64,000 bases of DNA from Amblyomma americanum (GCF_052857255.1 NC_135500.1:103289048-103353047), one strand, 5' to 3'; positions 35,101 to 45,692 are shown, counted from the stretch's first letter. Notes: generated by a model not told the origin, from the letters alone. Program-made: numbers and translations.

Positions 35101-35713
35101 AGGGAGCATCATCCTCAGCGATTCCAAAATGGGTATCAATAATTTCGCTAAAGGGCGAATTACAAACACCTCCCTTAGAATCCTTAACGCAACCAAATTC
35201 TCACCAAATTATTCCGAATTGATATGGGTCCCAGCCCATTCGGGGAATCCGGGGAACGAGGCAGCCCACAATAAAGCCCGAGGTTTCGTCGACCGGGCAG
35301 TGGATGAGTCTGGCTCCCTGAATTTCACGAAGGACTCAATGATCATATATCATGATCTCACCAATCATTTTAAACTAGAGAGGAGAATTTTCCCCCCTCC
35401 AGACAAAAGACTTACTAAAGAACAAGAGGTTACGTGGCGTCGTCTACAGACGAGATCGATACGCACCCCATCACTCCTCGCGCACATTTATCCAGATCTT
35501 TACAACCCAAACTGCAAACACTGTGGCCAACGTGCTACCTACGATCACATCCTGTGGGACTGCAAAATAGAGCCACCTCCGGGTGATCTAGTTACAGCTC
35601 CTTCTCTCGAGCGGTGGGAGACCGTGCTGGCTAGCTCTGACCCCAGAACGCAAGTTTTGGCGGTGGAGTGGGCTGACAAAGTCGTCGAGGGCTATGTACT
35701 CTCGACCACTTAA
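32147..35713 (+). CDS. LINE ORF2: endonuclease, reverse transcriptase, RNase H; intact
   Basis: 1188 codons from ATG 32147. Residues 1-230: APE-type endonuclease with WQWNCRGF at the start, VIALQEASG, IIVGDFNAQHPAWGY near 142-156 and LGSDHFILSI near 217. Residues about 430-720: reverse transcriptase with TENLRPISLTSCLGKLMEHV, LGLDLVKAFDNVTHKAIL, KGTPQGSVLSPFLFNLSL and the catalytic box FYADDITLWV (34124-34153, about residues 660-669). Residues about 930-1050: RNase H with LYVDAAEYKN, the acidic residue in TAEEAAIALALA, LSDSKMGINNF and WVPAHSGNPGNEAAHNKARG. Near 1123-1139 a Cys-x2-Cys...His...Cys motif (CKHCGQRATYDHILWDC). Catalytic acidic residues look intact. The product would nick target DNA and copy the element RNA. 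The start lies inside the end of ORF1, so expression probably uses reinitiation or frameshifting. Confidence 0.94.
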   Translation: MAPRQKFEIWQWNCRGFRRKRAQLQLHIQQAPSVPTPDVIALQEASGRATLPGYKAYLPPHYDTSNASGSFTATLVHRNITAIQHFINDSEEDYTLLEIVPRQKGGSNLFILNVYNPPRNKGNGLPHLLINTVKLAARAQLIIVGDFNAQHPAWGYTKATPKGNLLWQIIQSLGLTTLNNPSDHTSMGNSVCVDTSPDLSLSKNVKDAKWVNTGQNLGSDHFILSITFPTTKLKNKAKEIRTTDWDKFRQLRDKTAPKEISNLSDWVISLNEDVSSTSVVVPVEKEEQIADSKLLHLWQAHKGLQKRWKQQKHNKRLRKKIAEIERRIEEHTLTLQTQQWNQICENVNGQLGNKKTWHLLRHLLDPEQTRPVQQSQLYRLIHKYEGKTEDLIKELAERYLNTDDSTTQPDYRGTPNPNLDADITDAEVWYALGKLRTTSAAGPDKVTNKTLRNLDATSIAAVTDLINKYWHAGNIPPEWKHAKITFIPKAGKKLSTENLRPISLTSCLGKLMEHVILNRLQNYAEDMNLLPETMLGFRAQLSTQDILLQLNKDIIEADEGTGTKAILGLDLVKAFDNVTHKAILTNLSEINPGERTYNYIRSFLTTRTAVITVGTIESAPIKLGSKGTPQGSVLSPFLFNLSLIKIPPKLAQIPDLHHTFYADDITLWVTKGCEGYIEDTLQAAVDIIEACAWDSGLTCSEQKSELFVIRRKQRGRRTTTSPPQINVYVNGRSVKEVQTMRILGLYLQTNGKNTDTLTKLKRTVEATARLLRRIANRRQGVRERDLCRLVQAFALSRILYATPYLKFSKAEKDKLDSMIRQAYKAALGLPLNASTERLMRLGIHNTYNELKEAHLMAQTARLANSRTGRSILTRLGINFQPTNNDAKVDLPRAYRTALLTKPLPKNMHPLHYEGRRQARAKALYKKYRQCAATLYVDAAEYKNTNAFAVVVVNENGDHIVSATIKTKSSETAEEAAIALALAHTQGSIILSDSKMGINNFAKGRITNTSLRILNATKFSPNYSELIWVPAHSGNPGNEAAHNKARGFVDRAVDESGSLNFTKDSMIIYHDLTNHFKLERRIFPPPDKRLTKEQEVTWRRLQTRSIRTPSLLAHIYPDLYNPNCKHCGQRATYDHILWDCKIEPPPGDLVTAPSLERWETVLASSDPRTQVLAVEWADKVVEGYVLSTT

Positions 35714-35768
35714 CGCGACTTCTTGCCAAGCTCTTCCCGGCGAATAAAATGTTTTACAATCAATTCCC

Positions 35769-36149
35769 GGTCGAAGTAGGCCTATCGTAGCGTGTAGCGC
35801 TGGCGAACTTGGAGTGACGATATAGGCTTTAAAGATGCACTTACAGGCACAAATGTCGTATCCTCGGGTTGCTTGCACCTTAGGAGAGAAAGTTCAACAG
35901 AAATTTTGCCCATGTAGAATACGCGACCATCAAAATATCCACCTTCTTTATCATTTACTCCTATTGTTTTGAAGTGTCTGTCTCCAAACTATGGCCCATT
36001 ATGTGCAACCTGATATAGTATGTCTCTTATCACCTATTAAACTTGAGAAGTTTGGAGAGCTGTAGGATGGCAAGCAGGTAGGATTCAAATCAAGTAATAA
36101 TTGACTGGGAACATGAAATATGAATACATAAACATCATTACACAGGCGA
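35769..36149. other. Spacer between LINEs
   Basis: Nothing recognised. The 3' end of the minus CR1-like remnant may lie in here. Confidence 0.4.
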
Positions 36150-38460
36150 GAGTCTCAAATTCAGGAGAGTGTAAAGGGACCCTCGATAAATTATTGCTAA
36201 AATAAATTAGGACAAACAAGGCGGTACACAGGTGGGTACTTATACAACAGCAACTGAGCTAATATACATATAAAACTTTACATACGATGCGAACCGGAAA
36301 AAATAATTGTAAAGCGAAAAACTAAAATTCACACCTAAAGTAACCATTCTAACATATGATACTGCAGAATATAAAACAACAAGAAATATGTGCGCATTGC
36401 AACCAATTTAGATATGCATTACAAAAGACATAAACAAATATGTTAAGACTTCAATTGTCTTCTATAAAAGGACACGGGTGCTCTTCAACTGAGTGGTCAA
36501 TTGTTCACAAAAGAACGTTAGGCGAAATGAGAACTCAAATTTTCATAAATAAAAAAAAGGGTAACAAGACGCCTTGGTGAGCTGCAAGCCCGGTAAGGTT
36601 AGTAATCTGCAAAATAAAGTAATGCAGTAAATTGAAACGAAAGTTTCTGCTGAATGAGTAATAAACATGATAGCTAGAGTGCAATACATAAGATTTTATT
36701 ATGTAGAGTGCAAATGACAGTAGTGCTTTCCCCGTGCTGGACTGCCTTATTTAATGTGTGTACTAATAAATGCATAATTAAGCGGGAACCGTGCGGATGA
36801 TATAAAAAAAAGACAAGCTTTCATTTGACAAAGATTCAAATTGCTGTTTTTCTTGAGGTGCTCTATATGAGATGAAATCTTACGTAAGAACGAAGTTGAA
36901 TACCAAGAAACGTAACGCGCTCGCTGATGTAAATGGAAGTATGACCAAGCACTAAAGAGGGCAAGTGATTAATGAGACCAAGATTTAAACGAAAAATTGT
37001 GAAATCCGTTTTACAAGGTTAATAATTAGCTGGTTATCATGACAGTATGTTCTAGCTTTACTACAGGGACCTTTAAATTCGCAGTCAGTGTGATAATACG
37101 CTCATCAGAAGCAGATGTGGTTGTGTCATTCATATATATTATGCATGGAAAGTCATAGAAGGAGTCGGGAAGAGCATTGATATAAATTTTAAGAGATCAA
37201 AGGGTTGAGAAATGATTCTTTGAGGACACCTATGTAACTAATTTTAAACTAAGCAAGTGAACACTCCACGCACATGGCGTTCTGCCTGTCCAGTAAATAG
37301 CTTTACAAAAGATTAGTGCGGGACCCGTTATATCACATGCTTCAAGCTTGGCAAATAAGATATTGTGATTAATCCTGTAGAAAGCTTTTTGAAGTCTAAA
37401 GATACAAATCCAACAAATTGTTCATTGTGTAATGTGTACTGAATAATCAGTTTAGAAAAGCAATGCTTGGTTAATGAAACCTCTCGAGTGGATGCGAAAT
37501 TGACAAGTTTTAGCAATTTTAACTATTCTGAAGGCAAGAAATTTTACAATAACTTTACTAATCAATGAAAGTAAAGAGATGGGTCGATAATTAGTCACAC
37601 TTCTTTGTCTCCTTTTTTAAGCACAGGAATGATTTTGGCTTTTTTATTTTCTCGGAAAAATGAAAGTGGTGAGATTAAGGTTGATTATAATACTAATTTT
37701 TTTAGGGATTACAAAAAAAAACAATATTTATTGGTGCACCCAAATTCTGTCTAAAGCTAGGCCTGTATTTTAGAGTTGAGAGATAGATGCACTTTAGCAG
37801 AGGTAAATGGATAAATATATTGATGATGATTATTGATTTTTATGGCGAAAGGGCATCTATAGCCAAAGAGCGCTATGACACAAGGCATTTTTCGATTACT
37901 CAAGGTGAGGTCAAAGACCCATTTCCCAAGCATTTCACCCCTTATAAACCGAGCATCAGGCCAGGAGAAAGCTTGTACTCATTGTACACCGGTGGGTACC
38001 CGGCGGCCCTACAGGGATTGAACCCCACACTTCCCGCATGCGAGGCCGATGCTTAACCACTAGGCCACCGCTGCGGAAAAATATAAAACGAATGAGAAGA
38101 ACACTGCAAGTTCGTTTGTGAAATTTATTGGGATTGATAGCAGGATGAAGAAAGTGATTGCAGAAAGAATGCACAATAGCATTAATCTGATAAGTTATGC
38201 AAGGTGAAGATAACTTTATCGATGGGAGTGCTGTGAGGACTTGCTTTCAAAATCTTTTAAAACTTTCCATTGTTGTTTGGAGTTATTTTTATTTAAATTA
38301 AATGCTTTCTCTTAATGATGCTATTTAGCCTGCCTTTGTACCGCGTTAGAAACACTACGGTATTTTTTATAGTGGACTAGAAGAGGAAGGTTTAAAGGCT
38401 GACGTTTAGTTTTCCTTTCTAAGTTAGATTTTGTTAAGCATGCTTTCTAAAACCGCATTA
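36150..38460 (-). pseudogene. CR1-like LINE remnant (ORF2), split by a SINE
   Basis: On the minus strand broken frames run in the expected order: a linker with TPNNNGKVLKDFESKS-like sequence near 38290-38230, an AINPNKFHKRT segment near 38120, then after the SINE KAKIIPVLKKGDKEV near 37640-37595, TNYRPISLLSLISKVIVKFL near 37590-37530, GFVSLDFKK near 37410-37380, a decayed YADDT box (YMNDTTTSASDE, about 37140-37090), KTDFTIFRLNLGLINHLPSL near 37005-36950 and ISERVTFLGIQL near 36930. A carboxy part continues to about 36200. Numerous stops and shifts. Both borders are approximate. Confidence 0.72.
37819..38074 (-). mobile_element. SINE family B, copy 2, inserted in the CR1-like LINE
   Basis: On the minus strand it starts CGCAGCGGTGGCCTAGTGG (A box), with B box GGTTCAATCCC, CCGCCGGGTACCCACCGGTG and GCTTGGGAAATGGGTCTTTGA, and ends in AATAATCATCATCA. 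Flanks GGATAAATATA (37809-37819) and GGAAAAATATA (38074-38084) may be its target-site duplication. It lacks the 16-G run found in copy 1. Confidence 0.88.
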
Positions 38461-39059
38461 GTCATCGAAGAAGGAATGATACATTTGCATTTCTTTATAC
38501 TTTAGACAATAGAAGTGATGCAAGACACAGCTCATAGGAGGATATGCGAAATTGCTCAAGTGCTTGCTCACTTAATCACTGCACTGTGTTACCACGAAAA
38601 CCAGAGGCAAATAGTGCTTTTCTACACGCAGCAGACGACCCGCAATCGCACGCGAAAGTCGGCGAGCTCTTCCCGGCAACATTTTCATGCACGCACCCTC
38701 CTCCGTCTCTCGCACATGTGATGATAATGCGACCAAAAGTGTTTGCGGATCATTGCACTATTTAGAAAAAGACATTGTCCGAAAAAGCCGCGTAGCGTTC
38801 CGAAAATCTCTTGTCGCTCTTAGAGAATGGCATTCGCTTTGGGAACTGGTCCTTAATACTGATAACAAGGTGCTTCATCGAGCGATAACGAAGAAATGTG
38901 CCAGTATGTATACCTATGTACTGAATATTGCACCGTCGTAAGAAGCTATAAAAAGGAAGTATTTATGTGGGGCCTTCACAAACAACCTCACTTGATCCGA
39001 ACACATTTGACATTTTGAATTGTGCCTTCCAAAAGATTTGGTTACCTAAAGGAAGAGTA

Positions 39060-39690
39060 AAAGCAATCCAATAAACTCTATGCTGCTGGCAAGCAATTAT
39101 GTATCCGTTCAAACATTCTGGGTAAGCAGTCTGTGGGATCCTCATAAGGAAAACCATATCCACCAGTTTGAAAAGGTTCATTCAAAACCTTTAAGATTTA
39201 TGTGTTCTAAAAAAAAGAGTAAGCAGTCTCCGATATCATCGTGGAGCTTGCATCTTCACACGAGAAATACTTAGGAAATTTGGTGGACAGTTCTTACATT
39301 ACTGTATAAGTTAAAAATTGAAAATAGCTCTCCCAGGTTTGTGAATACCGTCAATTCAAGGATTACAAGACACAGCCATAAGCCCGCTCTAACACCTATC
39401 TTTGTTCGCAATAGTGCTTTTAAAAACAGTCATTTCCCAGCACAGGGTCGCACCAGAACTCGCTACCTTCTAGTTTTTTCGAGGCTTAGAATTTTATAGA
39501 TCAATTCGAGCACCAGTTCTTGACTATTTAGGTTTGTATCAGTCATTTCGTACAGTCATGTGTTTTCATTGTTTATATGCATTTTGGAAACCTTACTTTC
39601 AGAGTTCCGCGATAGTTCACTCCCTCTTCGACAGAAATTGCCCATCACTGCGTGGGAACATAAAAATAAAAATAAATATATTCAATGGTT
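39060..39690 (+). pseudogene. CR1-like LINE remnant (carboxy end of ORF2 and 3' end)
   Basis: Reading frames give SSLWDPHKENHIHQFEKVHS with KPLRFM near 39130-39200, the typical Trp-x-Pro-His...Ile...Glu-Lys-Val-Gln...Ala-x-Arg-Phe segment after the reverse transcriptase. Weaker matches follow to about 39500, then an AAAATAAAAATAAATAT tail at 39660-39680. Stops throughout. It ends about 145 bp from the low-coordinate end of host exon 3. Confidence 0.7.
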
Positions 39691-39834
39691 CTTTGACCTC
39701 ACTGATTTAACTCATCCCTTTGTTCTAAGGGCATAAGACCATATCAAGCGCATCTATGGCGACAGAAAAAACAACGCTTCTGAACAAAGTAAGTTTTTAT
39801 TCCTACTTGCCCCTTCTAGAACGCGAGTACTCAC

Positions 39835-39922
39835 CTTCAGGGCACATCCCGCTCTCGGTGCTCAAGTCATCCAGGGCAAACACTGTTGTTTCATACCCAT
39901 AAGAACGGAAAAAGATTTCAAC
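39835..39922 (-). CDS. MAM gene exon 3 (end of first MAM domain)
   Basis: An 88-bp exon on the minus strand, phase 0 in and phase 1 out. The acceptor is AATTTGTGCAG ending at 39923 and the donor is GTGAGT from 39834. The product is VEIFFRSYGYETTVFALDD followed by LSTESGMCPE. This is the last strand of a MAM domain: Val-x-(Ile/Phe)-Phe-Glu-like, then the signature Ala-Leu-Asp-Asp and the closing Cys. It continues exon 2 directly (NMQ then VEIFF, against the family pattern Gln-Val-x-Phe-Glu). Its last base opens an Ala codon that exon 4 completes. Very short, so it would be missed by ORF-length filters. Confidence 0.87.
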
Positions 39923-40948
39923 CTGCACAAATTAGTGAGAAGAGCTCTTGTTATTGTATTTTGTAAAACGTGAAGGAACAAAATATTCGCGTGCTTATTT
40001 CTTGGCCCCTGCCTGGGAACATATAAAGGTGCTGCCATTGTAACCTCTCGCAAAACTATATCACCGAATCAGCTGAACCGCCTGACTTACTGTTTACTCA
40101 CACGCATCGAGGAAGGACTAAAATTAGTTGGCACTGAACTTTCAATGATAAATGTCTTTGCAAACTTGTGCACAATGAAAAAAATACCGGTTGCAAAGAA
40201 ACAACTCAATCCTAAATTTTCCGCACAAATGAATCCGCTTATAACAGAAATGATTAAAAATTCATAGACTGCCGTTAATTGTTGTCTGGAACCCGGCGGT
40301 GAAAATATCCTCGAAATGCAGGAACTGCGGAATTACAAAGCCGAATTTACTAAACGCGATAATAAATTTAAAATCTAGCGTAATTTTCAAAAGTTCTTTG
40401 CTGAGCATGTCCTTATGCATTCCTTCTCTATGAATATTGCATTATAATGGCATTACTTTATAACAACACTCTCCCTGTTGCTAATCCACTTAGCGAGCTT
40501 GATTGCCAAAAGCCCAATTTGTTAGATGTCGCATATTATTGTCATCTTCATTGCTATAAAACTCGAATGTTTCTATAAAGTTAAGCTCAATTTTATCATG
40601 GTCATATATCTTCGATTCACAACATACAAAACTAATTCGTTTAGTCACAAATATCCATTCTCGCTCTAAAAGCATCTTTGTGAAATAACATCTCAGAGGT
40701 TCAATATTTATTTTTCTGTAATATGATGCTACTTTTTTAGTTGTCAACAATCCAGTACTTAGAACTACAGTTGATCAAACCCTGCTGAACAGTCATATCA
40801 TCAAAGGGTTTTATGACAAACAACAATTTTCTTCTGTAAAATTTTCATACGAATTAGGAACAATTGACGTTTTCTTTCACTCGTAATAAATTCTGGAATG
40901 CATTGTGATTTCCACTGAAGTCATATCATATTGTGTTGATTATGCAAC
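39923..40948. other. Intron 2 of the MAM gene, left part
   Basis: AT-rich, no clear feature. 40130-40360 gives weak LINE-like frames (KQLNPKFSAQMNPLITEMIK) that I cannot assign. Confidence 0.4.
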
Positions 40949-41047
40949 AAGCCGCCGCGGTGGCTCACTGGTTATGGCACTCGGCTGCTGGCCCGAAAGA
41001 CGCGGGTTCGATCCCGGATGGTGGTGGTCGAATTTCGATGGAGGAGA
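40949..41047 (+). mobile_element. SINE family A, copy 6 (tRNA-like head only)
   Basis: GCCGCCGCGGTGGCTCACTGG (A box) and GCGGGTTCGATCCCGG (perfect B box), then CGAATTTCGATGGAGGA, where homology stops. The body and tail are missing, so this is a 3'-truncated or recombined copy. Confidence 0.88.
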
Positions 41048-41408
41048 CCTTTTGCTGTCCGTGTTGAGGAATCACTACGGAACGAAGAGACGGGATTGCA
41101 AAGAAGAAACGAGCACCCGCGTGCCGCACTTTTTCTGCATTGTGATCCAGGCATGTCATGCTAACAATTGAAATTAACTGCATTTGTTTTGAAATACTCT
41201 TCTCGTGCAGTAACGAACAACTCCAAAAACTTCCCCCATGCGCTGCCAATATTCCTGGTGCGCAACCAATGTGCATTCTACTGTTGCAACTTCGGCACAT
41301 CAATGCCTTCGTTTAGGAGCTCCTTTTATTTCTGAAATTTTGATCGTATAAATATCAGTTAATGAAGAAATACTGCAGCCCGTTAGAACGCGCACTATAT
41401 AGAGGAAC

Positions 41409-41459
41409 AACCAATAAATAAATAAATAAATAAATAAAGAAATAAATAAATAAATAAAA
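41409..41459. repeat. (AATA)n simple repeat
   Basis: AATAAATAAATAAATAAATA-type microsatellite with one interruption (AAAGAAATA). Probably grown from an A-rich retroelement tail, though no element was recognised beside it. Confidence 0.9.
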
Positions 41460-43329
41460 TTGTTAATCAATCAATCAGTCAATAGATGAATTTATAAATC
41501 AATAAAAAAATTCCACTTTTCTTAACAAACTTGGGTTCACAAAGACAGAGCTAAAGAAAACACGAAAAGTTAAACCCAGTGATTAAGTGCGTATGAAATT
41601 GTTCCAAAGAGTCCATCTAATCTTAACCACTTCTTGAGCAGACATGTTACGCACACCAAACACATGGGTTTACGGGCGTCCTAGAATTCACTCATACCCC
41701 GTACAGTGAAATTGTCATTGTTGGTCAGAAGGAACTTGGAATACTGCAGTAATTAGAAAACATTTTTCCTTCACTGGTATTCAGCGGAAATTTATTTCTT
41801 CAGTTTTTTATTTCTTTATTATTTTTTGGCATACCTATGATACTGCCGCTCTGTCCCAAGCCCCTTAAAGAGCGCAGAACATTTAGCCATCGCCGTGTCT
41901 GTGTCGTCTACAATATATTTTATTTCCCTTCTCTCCGTCCCACTGGAGCTAAGTCTTCACTTTGCGACGAGCACATACTGCAGCTGCTGCTCTTGCTGAC
42001 AGGAAGAAAGAAAAGGAAAGTGCACGGGCCTGCCTCCTGGCTCAAGCCGAGCCACGCTCGCTGGCGCGTGCTGAAAGTAGGAGAGTTAAAGGATAGGAGA
42101 GCCAAGATAGAAAAAAAGGTCGCGCGCTAAAATGCCCCGGGTCGATCTAGGAGGCAGTGCAAAACCGGGCCAATCCGTGCCAGAGTGGTTCAAGCCGAGC
42201 ACTCCACCATATTGCAAAAATAAGTTTAATATCTTGGGCCCAAGGACCCGCAGCAGATATTAAGTCAGGTGTCAAGGAAGCGCTGAAAGGTATCCGTCTA
42301 AAACCTCAATAAATGTACCAGGAAATCGAAGGTTGCCGGTATACGTGTTCAGTGAGCTAAACGAATTCACTAGAGCATTCACAGCAATAATCACTGCCTA
42401 AAAAATCAGAAAGGTTTTTATTGTGAAATATAAAACTGTGATTTTCAAAATTTCAGGGGGACTGATGAAGCGTGGTGGTGTTTTTTTTCTACACGCATAT
42501 TTCACGGCTATGGTGATACAGCGCTGAGCGCCGGGAGCCCTGAGCTCACATTCGCGGCAAGCATAACGTCAAATCTACTATAATTCGGATAGGGGCAAAG
42601 CAGTCTGCTCTGCTGTTGTTTACATATCGGTGGCCGCTGGAGGGCGAACGAGGCTGGTGTGCTGCAGCCTCCAGATGGTCCGTGTGCAGGACGAGTCCCG
42701 TGAGCCCACCGACGAGTCACTGTGGCCGTCGCCGAATCTCAGCAGGCGATCGCAATATGCTGGGCATACTTGTAGGGTACAGTGCACATCCTGTAGTCAC
42801 TTGAATAAATGTCGCCGGGTCCACGATGCGCTCGGAAATACAACAATGAATGGTACGCCAGTGACTGCGCCGACGAGCGGTTAAGCGAGTGCGGCCACAC
42901 GAACTAAATAAAGAGGTGACACGCTCACAGGCGGGGCGCATGCTGGCACGGCGGAGTGTACGAGTTGACGGGGACAGGAGGAACAACATTTGCAGTCGCC
43001 GAGATTTTCGGCGTAGATGAAGCTGGCACAAAATTTCTTGGTGTGGTGACATGATCGAGCGTTGGAATGCCCATCTCTTCGTCTGATTCATTTAACCCCA
43101 GTAAACATAATTTCGTAGCCCTTCAGCTCAGTGATAGAAGCTTAAAGTTTAATTTTCTCTCTTTTTAATATTCGAGTTTTCACTTTGTTTTGTAATAAGC
43201 AAGAGGTCGAAGCTCATTGGCGACTACGTTTCTTCTTTCTTTTTCAATCTTTCTGTTTTTCTTCTTTCGGCGCTCGGTGTTCTATATTTTTCCTTGATAT
43301 AAGCGACTACAGCTCTACATAGCAATCGC
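41460..43329. other. Intron 2 of the MAM gene, unassigned middle part
   Basis: 42490-43100 is GC-richer and has open frames of 70-125 codons on both strands (for example minus 42717-43091), but I see no motif, domain or splice borders. Possibly an old DNA transposon or LINE segment. Confidence 0.4.
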
Positions 43330-44505
43330 TGTTCCGCCTAGTAGTATCTACGATGCTCCAGACCGATGTCTGTGCTTGATAAGCCATGTATATCTCTGAA
43401 GGTCGTCGTCATCTTAAATTTGTTACACGTCACTAGTGCGAAGACAATCAACCCAACAACTGCCGAGCAACGGGTGGCAAATAGAGCTCGAAAACAGTCT
43501 GTCCAACTCCATCGTTTAAAGTAACTTCCTCCGTGGTCATATTGCCAGCTCACTGACAATCGCCCCACTTTTTCCCTGTCGGTATCAGCAGTGTATCTCC
43601 CTGAAGGGTGCATGTTATACACGGATGCATCACATTCTGCAGAGAGGGGAGTTACTGCTGTGTATAGTCCATCTCATCCGCATCTCAAATCTCGCGCGAC
43701 GTATACTGCGGATACGTGCACTCCCCTGTCATCGGAACTTCAAGCCATTTATAATGCCATTGCTTCCCTTCCGCTCGTTCCAACATTCAATACAGTTCAT
43801 ATTTACACCGACTCCCGCGCCGCCCTTAAACAGCTTAAGGCTGTTCGACGGACATTCCAGATTTCACAATCAATTCATGTGCTCTGCGCAAATTATCCAT
43901 GTCCTGTGCGCATACACTGGATTCGCGGCATGCCCAGGATCCACATAACATTCAAGCGGATGCTATGACTCATCTTCATACATCAGATGATCCGCCACCT
44001 TCCTCTCTTCACCCAGATCCGTTCCTGTCACAAATTTTCGATTCTGAAGTTCTGCGCCAGCGAACACGCGCTAATTCCTCCGTGTTCACACCCTCTCCCC
44101 CGTAGTCTTACTCGGCAGGAGGAGGTATCCGTGCGCCGGGTTCGGGCAGGGGTGGCTCTGACATCATCTATCCGTCATCGGTGGCGTGCCAAAGATCTTC
44201 CAGCACCTGACAGCTCCCCTCACTGTAGCGCTGCACCGGACATTTGTGATGTGCGGCACATGTTGTGGACGTGCCCAGCGACGGCTGCTATAAGAAAACG
44301 GCTTTTCGGGGAGGTGGGCCTGCGGAGGAACCGCGAAAGTGACTACGTGAAGTGGACTATGAACAACCGTTTCATTAGCAACATCTCCAACTACATCGGC
44401 GCAACGGGTCTTCACTCCTTCTTTTAACTTTCAATCCCGTGCATTCCTTTCCCCCTTCCTTTTTTCAACTTATGCCTCATGGCACACTTCTCGAATAAAA
44501 AAAAC
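43330..44505 (+). pseudogene. 5'-truncated LINE: RNase H and carboxy end
   Basis: 43591-43968 gives CMLYTDASHSAERGVTAVYS, LSSELQAIYNAIASLP, VHIYTDSRAALKQL and VRIHWIRG: the Asp, Glu, Asp pattern of RNase H. A frameshift follows. 43987-44427 gives a VRAGVALTSSIRHRWRAKDL region, a Cys-poor knuckle with DVRHMLWTCPATAAIRKRLF, and an end near GATGLHSFF. It finishes in an AATAAAAAAAAC tail at 44493-44503. Upstream, AxKQSVQLHRLK-like sequence carries the element back to about 43330. It is a third LINE family, distinct from the 25-36 kb pair. Confidence 0.8.
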
Positions 44506-45043
44506 TGCCGAGCAAATTTGGCGCCTTATGATTTCTCCTTAGCAAGCACTTCACTGCGAGATTCTTCGGCTCAACCACTAAAACTGCCTATTAAACAGTT
44601 CAGCGAGAGCAATTTTAGGGTGAAGCCTAACGCGGGGAGCTAACTTAGCGGTTCACATAATCGGCCCATTGCAGACTTCTGGCGGCGTGAATGTGCAGCC
44701 GCAGCCGAGCCGAGCGCTGCCGCGCTTTGGAGTGATGTTACCGGTGTTTTACCGGCTTGCAAAGCTCGACTACATCGGCATCAAACATAGGCATAGTAAG
44801 AGCAAGTGTCTCGATGTGGGCAGATTCCCACATCTCACCTCTCGAAAGGGGAGACGTGTGACGCGGCGCCTCAAGAGAACACGCGTCTCATTTCGGCTAA
44901 CCTGCCAAATCACTAATAACAAAGGTTTAATAGCTGTTTCAGAATTTGAAACCGTTTGCTCCGAAGCTGTCAGGCGCTCCTTTTTAGCTGTCGAGCTCTT
45001 GAGTGTTCTATATGAGTCGTACCTTACAATGGCATGCTCGTAC
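44506..45043. other. Intron 2 of the MAM gene, right part
   Basis: Nothing recognised. The 161-codon plus frame 44669-45154 is mostly antisense to exon 2 and is not a gene. Confidence 0.55.
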
Positions 45044-45276
45044 CTGCATGTTCCCTTCTCGCCTCTCAGAATAGTGCACGCGCCGCCATCGGCCATTCAA
45101 TTCGGCACGGGTGACATGGAATTCCTGCCATTTGCTCTTGCCATGCCGCACTGAGAAAGTCGCACCAGCATGGTGCATACTCCATAAATGGTACCAGGCT
45201 ACAAAGAAGAAAGGACCATTTGCGTTGATCGTTAGTACGGCGTAGTCTCTCTCCGCGTAGGCGCAGGAACCTTGAT
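45044..45276 (-). CDS. MAM gene exon 2 (core of first MAM domain)
   Basis: A 233-bp exon on the minus strand, phase 1 in and phase 0 out. The acceptor is TTCTCTCTTCCTGCAG ending at 45277 and the donor is GTACGA from 45043. The product starts QGSCAYAERDYAVLTINANG after the shared Asp codon, then FFFVAWYHLWSMHHAGATF, the Phe-x-Tyr-His core of MAM domains, and FSVRHGKSKWQEFHVT. It ends GRWRRVHYSERREGNMQ, the Trp-x-x-Val strand before the closing segment. The Cys normally found before Leu-x-Phe-x-Tyr is replaced (FFFVAWYH), so one disulfide may differ. Only exon 3 continues it in phase 0. Confidence 0.87.
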
Positions 45277-45593
45277 CTGCAGGAAGAGAGAAAAGTGGAA
45301 CGTCTGGGCAGTCTGTCATCACTGAAGCAGAAACATTTTCTATTTACTTACGGCAATGTGGACGAGGGTCGAGAAATTGCATGACACTTTTCGATAACAT
45401 GAAGTAAGCCTAGGGGCGCAGGACGCGTAAACTTAGAGTGGCAATTGAAATGAAACTGCTCACTGCCGCAAGGACAACAACCCATAAATTTGATTAAAAT
45501 TAGTTTAATAATAGAACAAGTTAAAATATTTTGATTTTTTTGCCATTCATTTGCAACTTTATTCAGTTACACTCGAGTTCTATAACTTTCTAA

Positions 45594-45692
45594 TCACCAT
45601 CGTCATAATCCTGACTAGGCCCAATGCAGGGCAAAGGCCTCTGCCATGCCTGCCAATTAACCCAGTCCTGTACCAGCTGCGACTACTCTATT
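45594..45692 (-). mobile_element. RTE-like LINE 3'-end fragment
   Basis: On the plus strand TCACCATCGTCATAATCCTGACTAGGCCCAATGCAGGGCAAAGGCC and the following TGCCAATTAACCCAGTCCTG match the end of the RTE-like family seen at 3886-4000 (CGCCATCATCAGCCTGATTAC, CTCTCCAATTAACCCAATTA). A short 5'-truncated copy; borders are approximate. Confidence 0.6.

Larger units (their letters stand above)
30290..35768 (+). mobile_element. Full-length, coding-intact RNase H-bearing LINE (plus copy)
   Basis: About 5.5 kb with two long uninterrupted ORFs, a short 5' UTR and a 3' end with AATAAAATGTTTTACAATCAATTC, whose last bases form a short tetranucleotide-like repeat. It is clearly related to the minus copy next to it (same domain order, many shared motifs) but diverged along its length, so it is a different subfamily and not a duplicate. 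No internal stop or frameshift is seen. The 5' border is uncertain because it meets the 5' end of the minus copy with little or no other sequence between. Confidence 0.88.

Noticed and set aside
44669..45154. 161-codon plus-strand open frame
   Set aside because: Mostly antisense to MAM exon 2; no motif, no splice borders.
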